This document shows positions 23,634-29,057 of a DNA stretch of 29,057 nucleotides, one piece after another (position 1 is the first letter of the stretch; every line of letters starts with the position of its first letter). The DNA comes from an uncultured Alphaproteobacteria bacterium (GTDB taxonomy: Bacteria; Pseudomonadota; Alphaproteobacteria; CAAHEQ01; UBA3637), in the NCBI GenBank assembly GCA_937935995.1, contig CALGXF010000001.1:1-29057 (forward strand), written 5' to 3'. The position numbers and the translations under genes were made by a program. The notes under the pieces were generated by a model. The model saw only the letters and a list, made by a program, of their open reading frames with translations, ran no database searches and was not told the DNA's origin.

Positions 23634-25709
23634 ATGAAAAAAGTAAACATGAAATACTTGTTTTGGCAATATAAGTATGCGCTTTTGACCGTTTTGTTGG
23701 CCTCGGTCGTTTTGGTCTGCATGACGATTTTGACCTATGAATGGAGCTGGCGCGTTTTGGAATTGGATGAAGAAATTGCCAAACAGACAGTTTATGCGGT
23801 CGGGAGAGCTTTTTTCTTTTTCTCCATTTTCTGGTCGGCCGTTATTTTATTTATCGGGCTGACACGGATTTACGGCTTTTTTTATCCGGAGAACATTAAT
23901 CGGTTCATTCGCCGCAAAAACCAATATTTATTTGAAGCCAATCAAGGATTGAAAGAAGTTTTAATCGAAAAAGAACATTTAATAGAATGGGCGCGCATCG
24001 GTATCGCGATTTTACAAGGTGATAAAGTCATTTATTCCAATCCGATGTTGTCGGAATTATTGCTTTATACGCCTGAAGAAATGTTAATGAAACCGTTTGA
24101 TTCTTTTTTGTTGTATGAAACGGATTTGTCGTTTAACGAACTGATGAAAATGAAAACCAAAGATTCTTTTGAAAAACGACTGGATTTGAAAAAGAAAAAC
24201 GGAGAAGTCGTTTTTTGTCGGTTGCGCGCGACCCTTTTGTCCAAGCCCAAAAAAGAGTTTTTGTTTTTAATTGATGATATTTCTTATTACAAGCAAAAAG
24301 ATGAATTTGCCAAAGATTACACGGCTTTGTTTTCCGTGTTGTCTTATTTGAGGAGTTTTGACCAGAAAAATGACGAAACCTTTTTAATTAAACAGGTTTT
24401 GAATTCCATTTTAAAAGCGTATGATTTTTCGATGGGCTTTTACGGGCGGTTTAAAAACAATAAAATTTATATTGATGTCATGACCGGGAAAGAAAAGAAA
24501 TTAGCATCCCGGATTGAATTTTTGAATATTGATGATCCGGGCGATCAGGAATCGGCTATGGTTCAGGTTCTTTTGCGTAAAAAACCGTTCGGATATGCGG
24601 ATACACAAAATATTCCTTATTATCAAAAGTATTGGTATTCTTTAAGCCCGACGTTGTTTCAATCAACGTATGCTTTTCCGGTAACGATTAACGGTGTGGT
24701 GGAAGGATTTATCAGTTTCTTTTCCTCGCGCAAACATGATTTTAACGGGACGCGGCCGGAGCGGCTCGGTAATCTGATTATGGAATTGTGCAAAAACATT
24801 GAAGAACAACGGGCGCGCAGTTTGACCCAAACCGCTATCCGCAACTACGAAGAACGGCTTCGCGCGCAGATTCAAGAATTGGAAAAGAACAAGCAAATCA
24901 TGGAACAACAGGCCGCCGATATGAACATCATGATTGGCGATTTGATTACGGCCAAAGATGCTGCCGAAGAAGCAAACCGGGCTAAAACGGACTTTCTGGC
25001 AAACGTCAGCCATGAATTAAGAACGCCTCTGAATGCGATTTTAGGGTTTTCGGAAACAATTGAAATGGAAACGTTCGGCAAGATTGATAATCCGCAATAC
25101 ATTGATTATGTGAAATACATCCATTCCAGCGGCCAGCATTTGTTGTCTTTGATTAATGATATTTTAGACTTGTCACGTGTGGAAAGCGGGCATCAACGGT
25201 TGAATGAAAAAGAATTAAATATTCATGAATTGATGCAGGAAATTATGTCTTTGGTTGAACATTATCCGGATGCCAACAAACGAGACTTGAAGCTTGAAAT
25301 TGCTTCGGATGTGTCTTTTGTCCGGGCGGATGATCGGATTATCAAACAAATCATGTTAAATTTATTATCAAATGCCATTAAATTCACGCATGACGGCGGG
25401 CATATTCAGATTAATGTTCAAAAGTCGGACAAAGGGGAGCTGGAATTGATTGTGAAAGATGACGGTATCGGGATTCCGGCAGATAAAATCGGGACATTGT
25501 TTACGCCTTTTACTCAGGTTGAAAATATCATGACCCGCGCGCATACCGGCAGCGGTTTAGGCTTGTCGCTGGTTAAACGGTTGGTTGAATTGCACGGCGG
25601 TCATGTGGAAATGACAAGTACGGAAAATAAGGGAACAACAGTAACGGTTTATCTGCCGACGAACCGGTTGATTGAACCGACGGCTGAAGAAAAGATGAGG
25701 CGGTTTTAA
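23634..25709 (+). CDS. PAS sensor histidine kinase, PleC/DivJ-like
   Basis: A 691-residue membrane histidine kinase. Two spans (~16-36 and ~58-78) flank a periplasmic loop of only about 20 residues. A PAS domain follows at ~113-225 (WARIGIAILQGDKVIYSNPMLSELL), then a GAF-like region (~230-400), a coiled coil (~405-445), HisKA with phospho-acceptor H460 (NVSHELRTPLNAILGFSETIE) and HATPase_c (NLLSNAIKFT, DDGIGIP, TGSGLGLSLV). No receiver domain is present, so a separate response regulator is needed. The HisKA region (FGKIDNPQYIDYVKYIHSSGQHLLSLINDILDLSRVESG) resembles PleC/DivJ kinases, which act on DivK/PleD. AAAGGAG lies nine bases before the start. It is followed after 33 bases by a solute-binding protein. 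Confidence 0.88.
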   Translation: MKKVNMKYLFWQYKYALLTVLLASVVLVCMTILTYEWSWRVLELDEEIAKQTVYAVGRAFFFFSIFWSAVILFIGLTRIYGFFYPENINRFIRRKNQYLFEANQGLKEVLIEKEHLIEWARIGIAILQGDKVIYSNPMLSELLLYTPEEMLMKPFDSFLLYETDLSFNELMKMKTKDSFEKRLDLKKKNGEVVFCRLRATLLSKPKKEFLFLIDDISYYKQKDEFAKDYTALFSVLSYLRSFDQKNDETFLIKQVLNSILKAYDFSMGFYGRFKNNKIYIDVMTGKEKKLASRIEFLNIDDPGDQESAMVQVLLRKKPFGYADTQNIPYYQKYWYSLSPTLFQSTYAFPVTINGVVEGFISFFSSRKHDFNGTRPERLGNLIMELCKNIEEQRARSLTQTAIRNYEERLRAQIQELEKNKQIMEQQAADMNIMIGDLITAKDAAEEANRAKTDFLANVSHELRTPLNAILGFSETIEMETFGKIDNPQYIDYVKYIHSSGQHLLSLINDILDLSRVESGHQRLNEKELNIHELMQEIMSLVEHYPDANKRDLKLEIASDVSFVRADDRIIKQIMLNLLSNAIKFTHDGGHIQINVQKSDKGELELIVKDDGIGIPADKIGTLFTPFTQVENIMTRAHTGSGLGLSLVKRLVELHGGHVEMTSTENKGTTVTVYLPTNRLIEPTAEEKMRRF

Positions 25710-25742
25710 ATCCGCCGTCGTCTCGGAAAAAGGATGAATAAA

Positions 25743-26837
25743 ATGAAACGTTTCGGAATAGCTTTATTAATGGGATTGTTGATGATAACGACAGCGGATG
25801 CGGCTTCAAAAAGTCGTCGACCGACGCGAACGTCAAATGTTGCCTATGTGGAAGAAGAAACAAACACGTCTTCGAAAACGGAAAAGGAAAATTTTTCACT
25901 TTGCGGTGCCGGGTTTCATCCAATTCGCGTTTCGGGATTTGTTAATTATCCGCCTTTCGGATGGGTGGAAACACAAAAAAACAGATTGGATGCGACGGCT
26001 TTGATTCGAAATGAAGGCTTGGCGTATGCTTTGTTTGAAAAAATAGCTAAAGAACGCGGATTGGATATCAAAAACAGCGGTTATTTGACTTATACGGAAG
26101 GGCAAAAAGCCGTTCGCCGCGGGCAATCGGATGTCTTGTTGGCAACTTATTACGATAATGATCCTTACGCAACGTTGGATATTGTTTTTCCGGCTTATTT
26201 AAGCAATCCTTTTGTGATTGTTTCGTTAAAAGGAACGTTGCCTGAAGTCAAAGATTTTGCCGAATTGGCTGGTAAAAAAGGAGTCGTGCGCAAAGAAGAG
26301 ATGATTTGGCCTTTGTTGCAACCGACTTTTCCGAAAACGGTGAAAATAACGGAAGTTTCCGGCGCCAGAAATGCGTTTAAAAAATTGATAACAAAGGAAG
26401 CGGATTTTATGATTACCAGTTTATATGCGGCAGAAGCGGAAATGCGGCGATTTAAAATCATTGATGCGATGGATGTTTCGCAGACGGTTTTCCGAAATCC
26501 GAACATTTTCATGGCTTTTTCGCAAGTCGGTTCATGTGCGGATATGCACAAAGACTATTTTGAAAAACGTATAAAAGAATTGGTTGCGGATAAAGATTTT
26601 ATGCGTGGTTTGATTACACAGTACATTATCGCGTGGGAGAAAAAATTCAAAGATGAACCGTCCTTGTTGACTGAAGAAGGATTGACGTTGGATGATGAGA
26701 CCGAGATTAACGAAACAGAAGAAGATTCGTCTCGGGAAGAACGGATGAAATCTTTGGAAGAACTGGATCCCGAAATTTTAATCCAACAGGAAATGGAAAA
26801 AATGCATGTTTCCGTTGCGGATCCTATTGCGTATTAG
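25743..26837 (+). CDS. Periplasmic solute-binding protein, family 3 type
   Basis: A 364-residue secreted protein. The N-terminus has a signal peptide (MKRFGIALLMGLLMITTADAA) followed by a 30-residue Ser/Thr/Lys-rich linker. The binding domain (~50-300) begins with VSGFVNYPPFGWVE and contains the GKKGVVRKEEM and EADFMITSLYAAEAEMRRF segments of SBP_bac_3 proteins. An acidic tail of about 50 residues (LDDETEINETEEDS ...) follows and is not part of that family. I chose the ATG at 25743 because AAAAAGG directly abuts the ATG at 25734. No ABC permease or ATPase is nearby. The kinase gene lies 33 bases upstream, so it may deliver a signal to it. Its stop overlaps the M23 gene by 14 bases. Confidence 0.8.
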   Translation: MKRFGIALLMGLLMITTADAASKSRRPTRTSNVAYVEEETNTSSKTEKENFSLCGAGFHPIRVSGFVNYPPFGWVETQKNRLDATALIRNEGLAYALFEKIAKERGLDIKNSGYLTYTEGQKAVRRGQSDVLLATYYDNDPYATLDIVFPAYLSNPFVIVSLKGTLPEVKDFAELAGKKGVVRKEEMIWPLLQPTFPKTVKITEVSGARNAFKKLITKEADFMITSLYAAEAEMRRFKIIDAMDVSQTVFRNPNIFMAFSQVGSCADMHKDYFEKRIKELVADKDFMRGLITQYIIAWEKKFKDEPSLLTEEGLTLDDETEINETEEDSSREERMKSLEELDPEILIQQEMEKMHVSVADPIAY

Positions 26838-28239
26838 ACGTTGTTTCGGCAGGATACTGATAAGCCGGATTAATCTGTGCTGCCCGTTCTTTGAACTTTG
26901 TCAACGCGTCGCCTTTTAAAGAACGTTTGGGAATGGTGTAAGTGTTCAACGGATTGACTTGTTTTCCGTTTTTGATGACTTCATAGTGCAGGTGAGGCCC
27001 CGTTGACCGACCTGTCGATCCGACATACCCAATGATTTCTCCGCGCTTGACATAAGATCCGACATGTAAATCTTCGTTCAGTCGGCTCATGTGACCGTAA
27101 GCCGTTGAATACGTATTGGTATGTTTAATTTTAATGTATTTTCCGTAAGCACCATTCCACCCCATTTGAACGATGACACCGTCTCCGCCGGCCGGGATCG
27201 GCGTTCCCAGCGGTGCCGGAAAATCTGTACCGGAATGATGAATTTGATATTTTAAAATCGGATGCCGCCGCATGCCGAACGGTGAAGAAATCCGGCCGCG
27301 CCCCAAAGGACGCTTCATTAATGTTTTGGGAGCGCTTTCCCCGTACTCATTGTAAAATCCCGGATTACCCGCCGCATCAACAAAGTAATACCGATTGTAA
27401 ACTTTGTTGTTGGCTCTCAAAGAAACAAACTGTAACGTGCTCTTTCCGACTTCACGCCCCGTTTCCGTGACTTTCTTTTCATAAATGACTTGAAACGGTG
27501 CACCGGCCTGTAAGTCCGTTCTGAAATCAATTTCACCGTCCAAAGCTTGAGTTACTTGCGCCGAAATGGCTTTTGGGATACCGGCCTCGTCGGCGGCTTT
27601 GGCAAAGCTTGAGTTAATGATGCCGTCGACTTGAACCATTTCGGAAACGATTTTTCCTTCTTTGGCTTGTGGGATAAAAATGCCGTCAACATCTTTGAAA
27701 ACAGACACTAAATCCCCTTGACGCGTTTCCATGCGCAATCCGTAAAATGTGTTGTCTTCACTGAAATACAGCTCAAAAACCTGTTCCGGCCGCAGCTTGC
27801 GAATATCTAAAACCAATTCCAGTGCTTTAGCCGTTTGGAGCGCTTCTTTCATCGAAACGTCAGCGCGTTTTAACAAGCCCGAAAGCGTTTCCCCTTTGGT
27901 CAAAGCCAATGAAATCGTTTTGATTTTACCGGTTTCAATATTGAACAAAAGCTGTTCTTCCGGCGTTTTGGGTAATTCCGGAACACGAGTCGGTTCTTTT
28001 TGTGTTAAAACAGATGTTTCCTTTTTATCCAAAGAATAAGAAATCAGTTTATTGGCAGCCGGAATAACGGATGCGACCAGCAAAACGCCGATACAACATC
28101 CGACGAAAATGTATTGCAACCGCGTGTCGAATCTTTTTTGAGCCGGCGTTCTTAATCGCCAGTAAGCCGGTTTTAAAAATAAGTAGGCTCTGTGCAACAG
28201 CGGGAGCCATTTTTTAAGGACACGTGGAAAAGGTTTCAT
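26824..28239 (-). CDS. M23 murein endopeptidase, MepM-like
   Basis: Zinc peptidase that cuts peptidoglycan cross-links. The 471-residue protein has one membrane anchor (~42-64), an OapA/LysM-like region (~105-158: ISLALTKGETLSGLLKRADVS), a middle domain (~200-300), and a C-terminal LytM domain (~315-425). Zinc ligands are H335 and D339 (HHSGTD) and H418 (HLHYE); H383 (AYGHMS) and H416 are also conserved. All ligands are present, so an active enzyme is expected, unlike EnvC-type activators. Architecture and length resemble E. coli MepM (440). Shine-Dalgarno is weak (GAAAG). The stop overlaps the solute-binding protein gene. Confidence 0.92.
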   Translation of the reverse strand: MKPFPRVLKKWLPLLHRAYLFLKPAYWRLRTPAQKRFDTRLQYIFVGCCIGVLLVASVIPAANKLISYSLDKKETSVLTQKEPTRVPELPKTPEEQLLFNIETGKIKTISLALTKGETLSGLLKRADVSMKEALQTAKALELVLDIRKLRPEQVFELYFSEDNTFYGLRMETRQGDLVSVFKDVDGIFIPQAKEGKIVSEMVQVDGIINSSFAKAADEAGIPKAISAQVTQALDGEIDFRTDLQAGAPFQVIYEKKVTETGREVGKSTLQFVSLRANNKVYNRYYFVDAAGNPGFYNEYGESAPKTLMKRPLGRGRISSPFGMRRHPILKYQIHHSGTDFPAPLGTPIPAGGDGVIVQMGWNGAYGKYIKIKHTNTYSTAYGHMSRLNEDLHVGSYVKRGEIIGYVGSTGRSTGPHLHYEVIKNGKQVNPLNTYTIPKRSLKGDALTKFKERAAQINPAYQYPAETTSNTQ

Positions 28240-28347
28240 TTTTTTATCTTTCGTTTTAATCTTGTTTAAGGTTGCTTTATTTCACCAAAAAGTCAAGGTG
28301 TTTTTATCAAATGGTGTGTCAATTTTAAAAGCACGATGTAAAAAAAC

Positions 28348-28376
28348 TTGTTTTTAGAATGACTTCTTCTTATCTT
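28348..28376 (+). promoter_or_regulatory. Putative promoter for prepilin-like gene
   Basis: TTGTTT (28348-28353), 17-base spacer, TATCTT (28371-28376). It would give a leader of about 15 bases that just includes the AAGGAG site. Confidence 0.4.
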
Positions 28377-28397
28377 AAAAGCAAGGAGACAGATTTC

Positions 28398-28964
28398 ATG
28401 AAACAAACGGGAAGAACAATGGTTGAAATGCTGGCGGTTTTAGCCATAGCCGGTGTTTTGACAATCGGCGGTATCAGCGGCATTCAAACGGCAATTAATA
28501 TGGGGCGGCAAATGCTGACTGAAGGATTTTACCATGATATTCGGTTTTCGATGATTGAAAAATGTATGGGAGCGGGGTCTTGCCCGTATCAAGATAATCG
28601 AACGGGATTTTCTAAAAATTATGCGCTGCTTTGCCAAAATGCAGATATTCCGTCTGCTTTTTGTAAAGGAGAAAACGGCCGAACGGGTTTATATCAAGCT
28701 TATGAAGATGCTGCATGGAACATGGGAATAACACAAGAAGACGGCAGGCCGCTGATGTCGGCAACACTCGTTAATTTACCGAATGACGTGTGTGCCAAAG
28801 TTGTTCAATCCGCCGTTCCCAATGGTGCTGACAGGATAAAAGTCGGTACACATCTGTTTGATAATCCGGAAAGTCAACGAGAGGCGATGGCATCTGCGTG
28901 CGAAAACCGTGCATCGGATTCCTTTTTCGGCGGTCCGGTTTTAACCGTTTATTGGGTTCCGTAA
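28398..28964 (+). CDS. Type IV prepilin-like protein
   Basis: A 188-residue small protein with a class III signal: MKQTG then RTMVEMLAVLAIAGVLTIGGISGI. Cleavage after G5 would leave glutamate at +5, the key residue of prepilins, followed by the hydrophobic alpha helix. The globular part has five cysteines (KCMGAGSC, LLC, AFC, DVC, SAC), so disulfides are likely. The in-frame ATG at 28359 would place 13 residues before this signal; AAGGAG about ten bases before 28398 supports the inner start. No pilus or type II secretion gene is adjacent. It may be a pilin, pseudopilin or a stand-alone envelope protein. Confidence 0.8.
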   Translation: MKQTGRTMVEMLAVLAIAGVLTIGGISGIQTAINMGRQMLTEGFYHDIRFSMIEKCMGAGSCPYQDNRTGFSKNYALLCQNADIPSAFCKGENGRTGLYQAYEDAAWNMGITQEDGRPLMSATLVNLPNDVCAKVVQSAVPNGADRIKVGTHLFDNPESQREAMASACENRASDSFFGGPVLTVYWVP

Positions 28965-28990
28965 AAAGAAAAATAACAAAAAGATTTTAT

Positions 28991-29019
28991 AAAAGGCCGA
29001 AAACACGGCCTTTTTTTTT
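28991..29019 (+). terminator. Terminator after prepilin-like gene
   Basis: AAAAGGCCG (28991-28999), six-base loop, CGGCCTTTT (29006-29014), then five more T residues. Confidence 0.9.
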
Positions 29020-29043
29020 ATGAAAAAAAATATAAAAAAGTGC

Positions 29044-29049
29044 TTGACG
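29044..29049 (+). promoter_or_regulatory. Possible -35 element of the next gene
   Basis: TTGACG near the right edge follows an A-rich stretch, as in strong promoters for stable RNA. The -10 would lie outside the window, so this is only a hint. Confidence 0.25.
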
Positions 29050-29057
29050 CTGGGGGG

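Noticed and set aside
25699..25716. GGCGG/CCGCC hairpin at the end of the kinase gene as a terminator
   Set aside because: The stem has only five pairs and no T-run follows; the next gene starts 27 bases on.

Overview
The window is a chromosomal segment of moderate G+C content from an alphaproteobacterium, probably an uncultured host-associated or gut lineage. Three things support the class: a CcrM-type GANTC methyltransferase beside rnhB, the recA-alaS gene order, and a PleC/DivJ-style sensor kinase. The lineage guess is inference. It rests on the prepilin-like N-terminus (GRTMVEMLAVLAI), a form I associate from memory with gut alphaproteobacterial bins, and on an ankyrin protein plus a VirD4-type coupling ATPase. 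No tRNA, rRNA, insertion sequence, phage or CRISPR array was seen, and no gene-free stretch exceeds 300 bases.

Layout. Bases 1-1153 hold the 3' part of an ankyrin-repeat gene, which converges on galE across a two-way terminator. Bases 2222-4984 read rightward: a TraX-like membrane protein, a DMT-type transporter, then tsaB-rimI. Bases 5058-9199 hold a PpiD-like periplasmic chaperone and RNase R. Bases 9196-15705 read leftward as uvrA, rnhB, ccrM, rlmE and an RsmB-family methyltransferase. Bases 15879-19031 read rightward: a pentapeptide-repeat protein directly abutting a VirD4/TraG-like coupling ATPase. Bases 19028-23449 read leftward as recA, alaS and a LOG-family hydrolase. Bases 23634-26837 read rightward: a PAS histidine kinase followed by an orphan solute-binding protein. 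Bases 26824-28239 (leftward) are an M23 peptidase, and 28398-28964 (rightward) a small prepilin-like protein. A promoter -35-like element lies at the right edge.

Most genes are housekeeping: DNA repair (uvrA, recA), RNA turnover and modification (rnr, rlmE, rsmB, tsaB, rnhB), translation (alaS, rimI) and envelope biogenesis (ppiD, M23, galE). The parts with possible new biology are the pentapeptide/VirD4 pair, which has no other type IV secretion genes nearby and a promoter predicting a leaderless mRNA; the ankyrin gene with near-identical DNA repeats, a possible secreted effector; and the kinase/binding-protein pair. The ccrM upstream region carries two adjacent perfect palindromes, one made of two abutting GANTC sites, which suggests methylation feedback on ccrM. 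Regulation is compact: the alaS promoter -35 lies in the loop of the recA terminator, recA has a near-consensus alphaproteobacterial LexA box inside its promoter, and three convergent gene pairs overlap at their stop codons.
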